Shown one piece after another: positions 42,748-54,215 of a DNA stretch of 64,000 nt (the stretch's first letter is position 1; every line of letters begins with the position of its first letter). Origin of the DNA: Streptomyces fragilis (GTDB lineage: Bacteria; Actinomycetota; Actinomycetes; Streptomycetales; Streptomycetaceae); contig NZ_BEVZ01000002.1 of NCBI RefSeq assembly GCF_003112515.1, forward strand, positions 558,001 through 622,000. Direction: 5' to 3'. The notes under the pieces were generated by a model that made no database searches, was not told where the DNA came from, and was given only the letters and a program-made list of their open reading frames with translations. The translations under genes were made by a program, and so were the position numbers.

Positions 42748-43872
42748 ATGACCGGCCCGTTCGAACCCTTCAGCGCCGACGACCACCGGGTGCGGATGGA
42801 GCGCGCCGCGCGGGAGGCCGAGGCCGCCGGACTGGCCGGTCTGCTGATCGCGCCGGGCCCCGACATGGTCTGGCTCACCGGCTACACCCCGCCCGCCGCC
42901 ACCGAACGGCTCACCCTGCTGGCCCTGGTGCCCGGCCGGGAACCCGTCCTGGTGGTGCCCACCCTGGAGGCCCCCGACGCCGCGAAGGCGGCCGGCGCCC
43001 CCGCCCTCACCCTGCGGGACTGGACGGACGGCACGGACCCCTACGCCGTCGCCTCCCTCGGCCTCGACCTCAGCGGCCGCTACGCCGTCAGCGACAACAC
43101 CTGGGCGCTCCACCTCCTCGGGATGCGGCGCGCCCTCCCCGACAGCTCCCACGTCGCCCTCAGCGAGGCGCTGCCGATGCTGCGGGCGGTCAAGGACGCC
43201 GTCGAGCTCGAGCGCATGGCGGCCGCCGGGGCCGCCGCCGACGCCGCCTTCGCGGGGATCCGCCAGGTCCGCTTCGCCGGCCGCCGGGAGGAGGAGATCG
43301 CCGCCGACCTCGCCGGCCTGCTGCGCGGCTTCGGCCACGAACAGGTCGACTTCACCGTCGTCGGGTCCGGGCCCAACGGGGCGAACCCGCACCACGAGGC
43401 GGGGGAGCGGGTCGTCGAGGAGGGCGACATGGTGGTCCTCGACTTCGGCGGCCTGATGCACGGCTACGGCTCCGACATCTCCCGCACCGTCCACGTCGGC
43501 GAGCCGACGGACGAGGAGCACCGCGTCCACGAGACCGTCCGCGAGGCCCAGGAGGCCGGCTTCCGGGCGGTGCGGCCCGGCGCCGCGTGCCAGGACGTCG
43601 ACCCGGCCGCCCGTGCCGTGATCGCCGAGGCGGGGTACGGGGAGTTCTTCATCCACCGGACCGGCCACGGCATCGGCGTCACCACCCACGAGCCGCCCTA
43701 CATGATCGAGGGCGAGCGGCAGCCGCTGGTGCCCGGCATGTGCTTCTCCGTGGAGCCCGGGATCTACCTGCCGGGCCGCTTCGGCGTCCGGATCGAGGAC
43801 ATCGTGACGGTCACCGAGGGAGGGGGACGGCGGCTCAACGACGCCCCTCGTGAGATCGTGACGGTCGGCTGA
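42748..43872 (+). CDS. M24-family Xaa-Pro aminopeptidase-like metallopeptidase
   Basis: The 374-residue protein has an N-terminal creatinase-like domain (ERAAREAEAAGLAGLLIAPG, WLTGYTPPA) and a pita-bread catalytic domain with all five metal ligands: D232 (LDFGG), D243 (SDISRT), H307 (TGHGIG), E336 (VEPGIYL) and E350 (RIEDIV). It should release an N-terminal residue preceding proline or act as a dipeptidase. It has no signal peptide. ATG 42748 follows CACGGAGGCCCC. The next gene begins 67 bp downstream on the same strand and may be co-transcribed. Confidence 0.93.
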   Translation: MTGPFEPFSADDHRVRMERAAREAEAAGLAGLLIAPGPDMVWLTGYTPPAATERLTLLALVPGREPVLVVPTLEAPDAAKAAGAPALTLRDWTDGTDPYAVASLGLDLSGRYAVSDNTWALHLLGMRRALPDSSHVALSEALPMLRAVKDAVELERMAAAGAAADAAFAGIRQVRFAGRREEEIAADLAGLLRGFGHEQVDFTVVGSGPNGANPHHEAGERVVEEGDMVVLDFGGLMHGYGSDISRTVHVGEPTDEEHRVHETVREAQEAGFRAVRPGAACQDVDPAARAVIAEAGYGEFFIHRTGHGIGVTTHEPPYMIEGERQPLVPGMCFSVEPGIYLPGRFGVRIEDIVTVTEGGGRRLNDAPREIVTVG

Positions 43873-43939
43873 TGCGCGTCGCGGACCGGCCCACCCCCAC
43901 CCGAACCCCCTCCGGCACGAACAAAACGGCACCACCATC

Positions 43940-44908
43940 ATGAATCAGGCACCTCACCCGCCTTCCGAGGACGAGCTGCGCGAGCTGGTCCGCACCCTCC
44001 TTCCGTCCGAGTCCGGCGACGGATCCCCCGGCGAGCCCGCGATCCGTCCCGTGGTGGACGAGAAGACGCCGGAGCCCGAGCGCGCCCACAGCACCTGGTG
44101 GGTCGGCGACCGGCACGTGCTGCGGCTCGCCCACGACCGCGAGCAGTCGGCGCGGCGACTGCGGGAGCTCCGGCTGCGGGACCTGGTCAGGCCGCACGTG
44201 GGGGTCCCGGTCCCGGTCAGCCGGGGGCACGGCGAGTGGCGGCAGGGGCTGGTCTACACCCTGGACACCGCACTCCAGGGCGGCGCGGGGGCCCGGCACA
44301 AGGTGACCGCCCTCGGCGAGGCGGACCTCGCCGGGCTGCTCACCGGGCTGCACGCGGTGCCGCTGCGGCAGGCGGAGGCCGTGGGGGTGCCCAAGGCGGC
44401 GCCCCGGTCGCTGGAGACGCTGCGGCGGGAGGCCCGGCAGGCCGCCAAGGAGCTCGTCGCCGCCGACGAGATCGACGCGGGGTGGCTGCGGCCGCTGAGC
44501 GAGGCGGGGGCGGCGCAGCTGGAGGTGCGGCCCGGGACGGCGGCGCTGGTGCACCGGACACTGAGCGCCGAGCACCTGGTGATCAGCGCGGACGGACGGG
44601 TGCGGGGGGTGCTGGACTGGACCGACGCGGTGCTGGGGGACCCGGCGGAGGACATCGCCGGCCTCGCCCGCGCCATCGGATCGCCGGCGGCGGTCCGGGC
44701 GGCGACGCTGGCGGGGTACGGGCCCCGGCCGTGTCTGCGGGGGCTCTGGCTCGCCCGGTGCGACGCGGTGCTGCGGCTGGCGGCGCTGGTGCAGCGGTTC
44801 GGGCCCGGGGAGTCGGAGCGGCACACCTTGCTGCGGACGGAACTCGCGCAGGCGTGGGAGCCGATCCTGCTCGAACGGCTCTCCGACCTCCGCGACGAGC
44901 CGTACTGA
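43940..44908 (+). CDS. Aminoglycoside-phosphotransferase-like protein with degenerate active site
   Basis: The 322-residue protein has the kinase-like APH fold. The catalytic loop that is normally HGDxxxxN reads LVHRTLSAEHLVIS, so the catalytic Asp is Thr and the Asn is His. The later metal-binding region GVLDWTDAVLGDPAEDIAGL is intact. It may therefore be a non-catalytic nucleotide or substrate-binding protein. The N-terminal half lacks a clear lysine-containing P-loop strand beyond WWVGDRHVLRLAHDREQS. It follows the M24 peptidase gene and is terminated by a perfect hairpin. Resistance function is unlikely. Confidence 0.82.
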   Translation: MNQAPHPPSEDELRELVRTLLPSESGDGSPGEPAIRPVVDEKTPEPERAHSTWWVGDRHVLRLAHDREQSARRLRELRLRDLVRPHVGVPVPVSRGHGEWRQGLVYTLDTALQGGAGARHKVTALGEADLAGLLTGLHAVPLRQAEAVGVPKAAPRSLETLRREARQAAKELVAADEIDAGWLRPLSEAGAAQLEVRPGTAALVHRTLSAEHLVISADGRVRGVLDWTDAVLGDPAEDIAGLARAIGSPAAVRAATLAGYGPRPCLRGLWLARCDAVLRLAALVQRFGPGESERHTLLRTELAQAWEPILLERLSDLRDEPY

Positions 44909-44910
44909 CC

Positions 44911-44939
44911 CGGGGGCCCCGCCCCCTGCGGGGCCCCCG
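44911..44939. terminator. Perfect hairpin between the APH-like gene and treZ
   Basis: CGGGGGCCCCG (44911-44921) pairs with 44929-44939 in a perfect 11-bp stem and 7-nt loop, three bases after the APH-like stop. The convergent treZ gene ends at 45025. Confidence 0.7.
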
Positions 44940-45024
44940 GAGGCCCTCTGCCCGCCGCCCGCGGGCGCCCGCCCTCCGGCCGCCCCGGTCCCGCACGCGC
45001 CTCGCCGGGGGAGGGCGGGCGAGG

Positions 45025-46770
45025 TCAGGACTGGCGGAGGACGGCGCAGGAGTGCGGGGGGAGGTGGAGGCGGCCGTCCGGGGCGGGAGCCTCGAGGGGG
45101 GTCCAGGAGGCGAGGACCTCGACCGGCCGGGTGCCGAGCGGGACCTCCGCGGCGGCGTCGCCCAGGTTGAGGACCACGCGCAGGTCCCCGCGACGGAAGG
45201 CGAACCACCGGGCCTCCGCGTCGTAGGCGACCCGCACGTCCGCGAGGTCGGGATCCGTGAGGTCCCCCTGCTCGTGCCGCAACGCGATCAGCATCCGGTA
45301 CCACGCCAGCAGCCGCGCGTGCGGCTCCTTCGACGGCTCGGTCCAGTCCAGGCACGACCGGTCCCGCGTCGCCGGGTCCTGCGGGTCGGGAACGTCCTCC
45401 TCGGCCCACCCGTGCGCGGCGAACTCCCGCCGCCGGCCCCGCCGGACCGCCTCCGCGAGCTCCGGGTCGGTGTGGTCGGTGAAGAACTGCCAGGGCGTGG
45501 AGGCGCCCCACTCCTCGCCCATGAAGAGCATGGGGGTATACGGCGAGGTGAGCGTGAGGGTCGCCGCGCAGGCCAGCAGCCCCGGCGGCAGCGTCGCCGA
45601 GAGCCGGTCGCCCTGCGCCCGGTTGCCGATCTGGTCGTGGGTCTGGGAGTACCCCAGCAGCCGGTGCGCCGCGAACCGGCTGCGGTCCAGCGGCCGCCCG
45701 TGCTGCCGCCCGCGGAAGCCGGAGTACGTGCCGTCGTGGAAGAACCCGGCGGTCAGCGTCTTGGCCAGCGCGGCGAACGGGTCCCGGGCGAAATCCTCGT
45801 AGTAGCCCTGCGACTCGCCGGTCAGCGCGGTGTGCACCGCGTGGTGGAAGTCGTCGTTCCACTGGGCGTGCAGCCCCAGGCCGCCCGTCTCGCGGGGGGC
45901 GACCAGGCGCGGGTCGTTCAGGTCGGACTCGGCGATCAGGAACAGCGGACGGCCCAGCCCCACCGCCAGCCGGTCCACCGCCGTGGAGAGCTCCTCCAGG
46001 AAGTGGTACGCCCGGGTGTCGCACAGCGCGTGCACCGCGTCCAGCCGCAGCCCGTCCAGCCGGTAGTCCCGCAGCCAGGACAGGGCGCTGTCCACCAGGA
46101 ACTCGCGGACCTCGTCCGAACCGGCGGCGTCCAGGTTCACCGCGGCGCCCCACGGCGTGTGGTGCGTGTCGGTGAAGTACGGGCCGAACGCGGGCAGGTG
46201 GTTGCCCGACGGACCGAGGTGGTTGTGGACCACGTCGAGCACGACGCCCAGGCCCAGCTCGTGCGCCCGGTCCACGAACCGCTGGAGGGCCTGAGGACCC
46301 CCGTACGGCTCGTGCACCGCCCAGAGGGAGACGCCCTCGTAGCCCCAGCCGTGCCGGCCGGGGAACGGGCAGAGCGGCATCAGCTCCACGTGGGTGACGC
46401 CCAGATCCGCCAGGTGCTCCAGCCGCGCCGCGGCCGCGTCCAGGGTGCCCTCGGGCGTGAACGTGCCGACGTGCAGCTCGTAGAGGACCGCGCCCGGCAG
46501 CGGCCGCCCCGGCCAGTCCACCCGCCACCGGTGGCGCCCGTGGTCGACGACGGCGCTCAGCCCGTCCGGGCCGTCCGGCTGCCGCCGCGAGCGCGGGTCC
46601 GGCAGCACCGGCCCGTCGTCCACCGCGAACCCGTACCGCGACCCGTCCCCGGCCTCGGCCTGCGCCGTCCACCACCCCCGGCGCAGCGCGTCGGGTTCCA
46701 TCGCGTGCTCGCTCCCGTCGCAATGGAGCGTCACCCGGCCTGCCTGCGGCGCCCACACCTCGAACTCCAC
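45025..46770 (-). CDS. treZ: Malto-oligosyltrehalose trehalohydrolase
   Basis: The 581-residue GH13 enzyme releases trehalose from malto-oligosyltrehalose made by TreY. An N-terminal beta-sandwich (VEFEVWAPQAGRVTLHCDGS) precedes the (beta/alpha)8 barrel with VVLDVVHNHLG, the nucleophile in LDGLRLDAVHAL, the acid glutamate in LFLIAESDLNDP and SQTHDQIGNRAQGDR. The C-terminal domain ends LHLPPHSCAVLRQS. I chose the GTG at 46770 because GGGGAG lies six bases upstream and it immediately opens the sandwich. An in-frame ATG at 46827 lacks such a site. treY lies about 0.8 kb upstream on the same strand, beyond an opposite-strand SSI-like gene. Confidence 0.93.
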   Translation of the reverse strand: MEFEVWAPQAGRVTLHCDGSEHAMEPDALRRGWWTAQAEAGDGSRYGFAVDDGPVLPDPRSRRQPDGPDGLSAVVDHGRHRWRVDWPGRPLPGAVLYELHVGTFTPEGTLDAAAARLEHLADLGVTHVELMPLCPFPGRHGWGYEGVSLWAVHEPYGGPQALQRFVDRAHELGLGVVLDVVHNHLGPSGNHLPAFGPYFTDTHHTPWGAAVNLDAAGSDEVREFLVDSALSWLRDYRLDGLRLDAVHALCDTRAYHFLEELSTAVDRLAVGLGRPLFLIAESDLNDPRLVAPRETGGLGLHAQWNDDFHHAVHTALTGESQGYYEDFARDPFAALAKTLTAGFFHDGTYSGFRGRQHGRPLDRSRFAAHRLLGYSQTHDQIGNRAQGDRLSATLPPGLLACAATLTLTSPYTPMLFMGEEWGASTPWQFFTDHTDPELAEAVRRGRRREFAAHGWAEEDVPDPQDPATRDRSCLDWTEPSKEPHARLLAWYRMLIALRHEQGDLTDPDLADVRVAYDAEARWFAFRRGDLRVVLNLGDAAAEVPLGTRPVEVLASWTPLEAPAPDGRLHLPPHSCAVLRQS

Positions 46771-46952
46771 GAACGGCTCCCCTTCGTTCCAGCGATTGGC
46801 CAGATTCCCTGGTTGCAGCGGGTCCATCCTGCGTCACCGAGGGATCATCGCGCTCCGGATCAGACCTTTCCCTCCCGTGCGCCGCCTCACGCCCTACTCC
46901 CTTCAGGTGACTTCGGGTGTGGCAGACCCCCGCGCATGCCGATGCATGGGCT

Positions 46953-47435
46953 ATGAGACTGATCCCCTACGCCCCGGCCCTCCGGGGCCTTCCGGTGCGC
47001 GGCGCCCTGCTGACCACGGCCGCGCTGCTGCTGACGACGCCCACGGCCCCCGCGCAGGCGGCCCCCGAGCCCTACCAGGGCAACTGGGTCTACGTGTCGG
47101 TGACCGCCGCGGACGCCCGTTCCGGGGCGCCGGCCACGGCCCGCGGGACGCTGCTGTTGTGCGACCCGCCGCAGGCCGTGGGCCACCGCGAGGCGGTCCG
47201 CGCCTGCGCCGAGCTCGCCGACGTGCGCGGTGACCTCCAGGCGCTCCCGGCGCGGCCCGACGCCGTCTGCCCCATGCGGTACGCGCCGGTGACCGCCCGT
47301 GCCCGCGGCGAATGGGGCGGCAAGCTGGTCCAGTACACGGAGACCTTCCCCAACGAGTGCGTGATGGCCGCCCGCACGGGTGCGGTCTTCACGCTCGCGG
47401 AGACGGCGCCGGCCGAGGTCCCCGGCCCGGAGTGA
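46953..47435 (+). CDS. Secreted subtilisin-inhibitor-like (SSI family) protein
   Basis: The 160-residue protein has a signal peptide (residues 1 to about 36, hydrophobic GALLTTAALLLTTPTAPAQA) and a mature domain with the SSI pattern: GTLLLCDP, HREAVRACAELADVRGDL, VCPMRYAPVTARARGEWGGK and ETFPNECVMAARTGAVF. The cysteines can form the two family disulfides, with the reactive-site loop around CPMRY. It inhibits subtilisin-like proteases, including self-made ones. It is wedged between treZ and treY on the opposite strand, which breaks the trehalose gene cluster. Confidence 0.85.
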   Translation: MRLIPYAPALRGLPVRGALLTTAALLLTTPTAPAQAAPEPYQGNWVYVSVTAADARSGAPATARGTLLLCDPPQAVGHREAVRACAELADVRGDLQALPARPDAVCPMRYAPVTARARGEWGGKLVQYTETFPNECVMAARTGAVFTLAETAPAEVPGPE

Positions 47436-47460
47436 CGGACCGGTCCGCCGGGCCGTCCGG

Positions 47461-47498
47461 CGCGGACGGGGCGCGGACGGGGCGCGGACGGGGCGCGG
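47461..47498. repeat. 11-bp tandem repeat downstream of the SSI-like gene
   Basis: Three copies of GCGGACGGGGC follow one another in the gap between the SSI-like gene and the 3' end of treY. The array is non-coding. Confidence 0.6.
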
Positions 47499-47588
47499 CT
47501 CTCGGGCCGTGCCCCGCCCGCCCCGCCCGGGCCGACGTGCGCGGGCCGCGACGCGGAGGCCGACGGTCGCGGGACCGGACGGCCGGCG

Positions 47589-49937
47589 TCAGTCGTCCTC
47601 CGCGCGCTCCAGCAGGGCGACCGGCAGCGGACCGAGGAGGTCGGCGAGGAGGACCCGTCCCTCGAAGACCCGTCCCGGGGCGCACAGGTCGCTCCAGCGG
47701 CCGGGCGGCAGCGGCAGTTCGGTCCCGCCCCAGCCGCCGGACTCCGCCAGGCGCAGCGACAGCCGGGTGACGACGGTCAGCACCCGGCCGGAGCGCGTGA
47801 AGGCCAGGCAGTGCCCGGCCGCTTCCCCCTCCGCGGCCAGCGGGCGGTACGAGGCGTCCGCTCCGAAGAGCTCGGGCCGGCGGCGGCGCAGGGTGAGGGC
47901 GGCGGCCGTGAGCATGCCCTTGACGCCCGGGTCCGGGTGGGGGAGGACGGCGGGGTCCCGGTTGTCGGGGTCGACCAGGGCGCGGTACTCGCCCTCGCCG
48001 CCCTGGTAGACGTCCGGGACGCCGGGCATCGTCAGGTGCAGCAGCGTCGCGGCCAGCACGTTGGCCCGGATGTGCGGCTCCAGCGACCGGCGCAGCTCCG
48101 TGACCCGTTCACCGGGCGACCCGCACAGCGCCGTGGTGACGAAGGTGGTGACCGTCTCCTCGTAGCGGGCGTCCTGCTCGGTCCAGGTGGTGTGCAGGCC
48201 GCTTTCGCGGGCGTGCTTCAGGAGGGCGCCCGACAGCCGCTCCTCGGAGGGCTCGCCGAGCCCGAACAGCGTCTGCCAGCCCGCCCAGGCCAGCTGCCGG
48301 TCGGGGCCGCCGCCGCTCGCGGTGCTCGCGGCGGTCGCCTCCCCGACGATGTCGGCCCAGCGGTCCGGGCACTGGCTCAGCACCGCGATCGCCGCCCGGA
48401 CGTCGGCGCTGCGCTTGGTGTCGTGGGTGGAGAGCACCGTGCCGGTCAGTGGCCGTTCCCGCTGCACGCGGGCGCACCAGGCGTGGAACTCCTCGGGGGT
48501 GACGGCGGGACGGTCGGGGGAGCCGCCCACCTCGTTGGCCGACAGGAGGGGGACGTGCCGGTAGAAGGCGCTGTCCTCCACCGACTTGGCGCGCAGCGCC
48601 GACGAGGTCTGGGCGAAGCGGGTGCACAGCTCGACCTGTTCCGGCCACTCCCCGTACCGGCCGACGAGCAGTCCGCGGACGACGTCGACCGCCTCGGCCT
48701 CCTCGGGCACCGCGAACGCCGCGCGGGCCTCTGCGGCGGCCTCCTCGGTGAGCACCGTGACGGCGTCCCGCGGCGTGTACGGGCGGTAGACCTCCATGCG
48801 CACCAGCAGTTCCCGCAGCGCGGTGCGCAGTGCCCACGGGGCGCGGTCGCGCAGCTCCGGGTCGGCGGAGGAGGCGCAGGCGGCGGTCGCCGCTCGGGTC
48901 AGCCGGGTCGTCTCCGCGGCGAGCTCGTGGTCGACCACCCGCTCGGCGCTGCGGCGCCGGGTGGCTTCCCAGTCGCCGCCGAGGTCGTCGGGCGCCGCGG
49001 TGTGCCGGCGGTGGTGGTCCAGCAGGCCGCGGGCGCCGTCCGGGTCGGTGAGGACCGCGTCCAGGCGGCGCAGGGCGTCGTAGCCGGTGGTGCCGGCCAC
49101 CGGCCAGGACTCGGGGAGCCGTTCGTCCTCGGCGAGGATCTTCTCCACCACCGTCCAGCGGCCGCCGGTCGCCTTCTCCAGCCGCCGCAGGTAGGCCCCC
49201 GGGTCGGCCAGGCCGTCGGGGTGGTCGATGCGCAGGCCGTCGATCACGCCCTCGTCGAGCAGCTCCAGGATCTTGCCGTGGGTGGCGTCGAAGACCCCGG
49301 GGTCCTCCACCCGCACGCCGATCAGCTCGGAGACGGTGAAGAAGCGCCGGTAGTTCAGTTCGGTGCGGGCCAGCCGCCACCAGCCGAGGCGGTACCACTG
49401 GGCGTCGAGGAGCTCGGGAAGCGGCAGGTCCTCGGTACCGGGGCGGAGCGGGAAGGCCTGGTCGTGGTGGCGCAGCACGTCCCCGTCCACGCGCAGGTGG
49501 GGGAGCTCCGCGCCGAGCGGAGCGCCGAGGACCGGCAGCAGCACGCGGCCGCCGCCGGCCTCCCAGTCGATGTCGAACCAGGCGGCGTACGGGGAGCCGG
49601 GGCCCTTGCGTAGCACCTCCCACAGCGGGCGGTTGTACAGCGGGGCCATCGCCATGTGGTTCGGCACGATGTCGACGACCAGCCCGAGGCCCAGGGAGCG
49701 GGCGGTGCGGGACAGGGAACGCAGGGCGTCCTCCCCGCCCAGTTCCTCACGGATCGCGGTCGGGTCGGTGACGTCGTAGCCGTGCGTGGAGCCCGGCACG
49801 GCCTCCAGGACCGGGGAGAGGTGCAGGTGCGAGACGCCTAGGGCGGCGAGGTGCGGGGCGGCGGCCTCGGCCGCGGCGAACGGGAAGCCCGGCTGGAGCT
49901 GCAGCCGGTACGTGGCGGTGGGCGCGCGGGAGTCCAT
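47589..49937 (-). CDS. treY: Maltooligosyl trehalose synthase
   Basis: The 782-residue GH13 enzyme converts the reducing-end alpha-1,4 link of malto-oligosaccharides to an alpha,alpha-1,1 trehalosyl link. Signatures are PTATYRLQLQPGFPF at the N-terminus, VDIVPNHMAMAP, the nucleophile in DGLRIDHPDGLADPGAYLRR, the acid in TVVEKILAEDERLP, STHDTKRSADVRAA and the C-terminal MPGVPDVYQGGE. Length is normal for TreY. The ATG at 49937 starts six residues before the conserved TYRLQ strand. It acts with treZ downstream and with the debranching enzyme GlgX upstream, all on the minus strand, to convert glycogen to trehalose. Confidence 0.94.
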   Translation of the reverse strand: MDSRAPTATYRLQLQPGFPFAAAEAAAPHLAALGVSHLHLSPVLEAVPGSTHGYDVTDPTAIREELGGEDALRSLSRTARSLGLGLVVDIVPNHMAMAPLYNRPLWEVLRKGPGSPYAAWFDIDWEAGGGRVLLPVLGAPLGAELPHLRVDGDVLRHHDQAFPLRPGTEDLPLPELLDAQWYRLGWWRLARTELNYRRFFTVSELIGVRVEDPGVFDATHGKILELLDEGVIDGLRIDHPDGLADPGAYLRRLEKATGGRWTVVEKILAEDERLPESWPVAGTTGYDALRRLDAVLTDPDGARGLLDHHRRHTAAPDDLGGDWEATRRRSAERVVDHELAAETTRLTRAATAACASSADPELRDRAPWALRTALRELLVRMEVYRPYTPRDAVTVLTEEAAAEARAAFAVPEEAEAVDVVRGLLVGRYGEWPEQVELCTRFAQTSSALRAKSVEDSAFYRHVPLLSANEVGGSPDRPAVTPEEFHAWCARVQRERPLTGTVLSTHDTKRSADVRAAIAVLSQCPDRWADIVGEATAASTASGGGPDRQLAWAGWQTLFGLGEPSEERLSGALLKHARESGLHTTWTEQDARYEETVTTFVTTALCGSPGERVTELRRSLEPHIRANVLAATLLHLTMPGVPDVYQGGEGEYRALVDPDNRDPAVLPHPDPGVKGMLTAAALTLRRRRPELFGADASYRPLAAEGEAAGHCLAFTRSGRVLTVVTRLSLRLAESGGWGGTELPLPPGRWSDLCAPGRVFEGRVLLADLLGPLPVALLERAEDD

Positions 49938-50276
49938 GCAAGGGGTGTACCCCGAGTCGGGGCGGGCGTTGCCGCGTTCCGCCGGACGAGTGACGCGAGG
50001 GGCCGGCGGGGCGTCGGTGGCAGCCGACGGGGCGGGGCCCGGTCCGGCGGCGCGGGGCCGGTCCGGTGGCGCGGGGCAGTTCGGCGGGACGGGAAGGGAC
50101 GGTTCCGTGGCGGGGGCGCACGGCACCGGACCGCCCCGGCGCGGGAACGGGCCGGGGCGGTGATGCGGTGCGGGTGGTGCCGTGCCTGGTGCTGGTGCTG
50201 GTGCTGGTGCTGGTGGTGCGGTGCGGCGGTGGCCGGTGCGGGCCGTGGCCGGTCGGCCGAGGGCCCGCCGCAGGGC
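49938..50276. other. 339-bp spacer between treY and glgX with short tandem repeats
   Basis: There is no supported gene. It holds a GGTGCT hexamer array (four copies near 50187-50215) and two near-copies of CGGCGCGGGGCCGGTCCGGT (around 50045-50080). No clear promoter or hairpin was found for treY. Confidence 0.45.
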
Positions 50277-52412
<2,136 letters not shown>

Positions 52413-52844
52413 GGACTCGACTCTCCCAGGTAGGTACGGATCGGCGGCTCCTCTGCGCCTCTTCCGGTTCCTGCCGATTCTTCCCGAAAGACGGCGAAGC
52501 ACGCACCGATGGTCCTGATCAGGTACCCCGGGTCAACGGAGTTGGTCGCAACCTCACCCGGAAAGGGGACGCGGATTCACGGAAGTCCGGAGGAGGGCCC
52601 GCGCGAAGTGGCAGCGGCCCTTGCGGCGGGACGCCGGTCCCGAGGGTGTCCGGCACCCCTCCGACCACCGCTGATGCAGTATGAAAAGACTCACTCCGTC
52701 TCCCTGGCCCTGCTGGAACAGGCGTGCCGCATGCGGTAGTTGGGGAACGAGCCTGTGCATCCGGCTGCACCGCCCGCCAACCCGGAGTAATCTTTCTTGA
52801 TCATTGAAGAGGACGGCTCCAGGGGAGCGGAAGGCGGTGCGCGG
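52413..52844. other. 432-bp divergent promoter region between glgX and the HEPN gene
   Basis: The region must contain the glgX promoter (minus strand) and the HEPN-gene promoter (plus strand), but I found no near-consensus -35/-10 pair. A TTG at 52797 with GGAG nine bases upstream could extend the HEPN protein by 16 residues. A 21-codon ORF at 52674-52739 lacks a ribosome-binding site. Confidence 0.4.
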
Positions 52845-54080
52845 GTGGGCTCGGGAGGCCTGGAGTTGCCCCCTGGCGACGACGGTCGTGAGGGAAACTC
52901 GGCAGACGCCCCGCCCGGCGCGGTGTCGCTCGCCCGGCCGATGGAGGCCGCCATCGGACCGGAGCTGGAATGGGGCGCCGAGGCATGGAGCGAGGTGCGC
53001 ACCCGGGCCCAGCGGGCCGGCCGGGCCTACATCTGGCTGAATCTCGTCGAGCAGCGGATGCGCGCGGTGGTGGCCGCGGTGCTGCGCCCGGTGTACGAAC
53101 CGGTGCACGGCGAGGACTGGGTGGTCGCCGCCGCCGGGCCTGCCGGCCAGGAGTGGGTGCAGCGCGCCGTCGCCGTCCGCGAGGTCAGTCGCCGCAAGGG
53201 GTACCTGCTCGACCCGGCGGACGACAACGTGCTCAGCTTCCTGACGCTCCCGCAGCTACGCGAGTTGACGGTCCAGCACTGGCCCTGTTTCGAGCCCTAC
53301 TTCGACGACCGCCGGGACCTCGAACTGGCGCTGGACGAGCTCGAGGTGGCCCGCAACGTGGTCACCCGCAACCGCGCCCTGTCCGCGGCGGTCCTCGCCC
53401 AGGCCGAGCGGGCCTCCGCCCGGCTGCTGGACATGCTCGGCGCCGGCGGGGACGTGCCCTCCGCCCGGCGCCTGCCGGTCGACGCCGTCGAGGACCTGGT
53501 CGGCGACCGGTACGCCGACGTGGTCGCCGTCCACCCCGACCGGGTGCGGATGCTGCGCCACTTCCCCGCCGAGGACATCTTCGGCGGCGCGCGCCGGCTG
53601 GACGCCATCGGCATCGGCCTCAACCTGCTGGTGCAGAACTTCTCCGGCCGGCGGCTGGTCCGGCTGGCCGAGTCGGGCACCCGGGTGCGGCTGCTCTTCC
53701 TCAACCCCGCCTCCAGCGCCGTCCGCCGGCGTGAGCGCGAACTCGGCATCAAGCGGGGCGAGCTGGCCCGCGCGGTGGAGATGAACATCCTCCACATGCG
53801 CCGGGTGCGCGCCCGGCTGCGCGACCCGGGCGCCTTCGAGATCCAGGTCTACGACGAGACGCCCCGCTTCACGGCCTACCTGGTCGACGGGGACGGAGCC
53901 GACGGCATCGCAGTCGTCCAGTCGTACCTGCGGCGCACCCGGGGCATGGAGGCCCCGGTGATGCTGCTGCGCAACGGCGGCCGGGTGGTCAGATCGGGGG
54001 AGGCCGAGGAGGGCGCCCTGTTCCCCACCTACCGCGAGGAGTTCGAGGTGGCCTGGGCGGATTCGCGCCCGGTGTCCTGA
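52845..54080 (+). CDS. SAV2148-family HEPN-domain protein
   Basis: The 411-residue protein, conserved in Streptomyces, has an N-terminal HEPN-like helical region (EAWSEVRTRAQRAGRAYIWL, NLVEQRMRAVVAAVLRPVYE, SFLTLPQLRELTVQHWPCFE, LEVARNVVTRNRALSAAVLA). The central-to-C-terminal domain (AVHPDRVRMLRHFPAEDIF, GTRVRLLFLNPASSAVRRRE, FTAYLVDGDGADGIAVVQSY) resembles the phospholipase-D-like or DUF5919 fold used as a sensor. The HEPN RxxxxH RNase motif is not obvious, although RNVVTRN matches the R-polar position. GTG 52845 was chosen because the conserved GSGGLELPPGD start follows it and GGAAGG precedes it. A TTG at 52797 is the alternative. Function is unknown. Confidence 0.85.
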   Translation: MGSGGLELPPGDDGREGNSADAPPGAVSLARPMEAAIGPELEWGAEAWSEVRTRAQRAGRAYIWLNLVEQRMRAVVAAVLRPVYEPVHGEDWVVAAAGPAGQEWVQRAVAVREVSRRKGYLLDPADDNVLSFLTLPQLRELTVQHWPCFEPYFDDRRDLELALDELEVARNVVTRNRALSAAVLAQAERASARLLDMLGAGGDVPSARRLPVDAVEDLVGDRYADVVAVHPDRVRMLRHFPAEDIFGGARRLDAIGIGLNLLVQNFSGRRLVRLAESGTRVRLLFLNPASSAVRRRERELGIKRGELARAVEMNILHMRRVRARLRDPGAFEIQVYDETPRFTAYLVDGDGADGIAVVQSYLRRTRGMEAPVMLLRNGGRVVRSGEAEEGALFPTYREEFEVAWADSRPVS

Positions 54081-54215
54081 TGTCCCGATATCCGCCGAGC
54101 CGATTTCGGCCGTAACGGGGCGGGACGGGACGGAACGCGGCCCCGGCGTTGTCAGTGGTGCGTGCGAAGGTGAGGAACACCTGGGGGAACGCATCACCAC
54201 GAGAAGGGGGCCGCC

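Noticed and set aside
43835..46837. 1000-codon minus-strand open frame overlapping the APH-like gene and treZ
   Set aside because: Low-complexity shadow of genes in other frames, with no ribosome-binding site and no recognisable motifs.
50187..50215. GGTGCT hexamer array as a phase-variable promoter element
   Set aside because: Only four copies and not placed within a recognisable promoter. Listed only as a spacer repeat.
52674..52739. 21-codon ORF upstream of the HEPN gene
   Set aside because: It has no ribosome-binding site or -10 box at a useful distance and no leader-like codon run.
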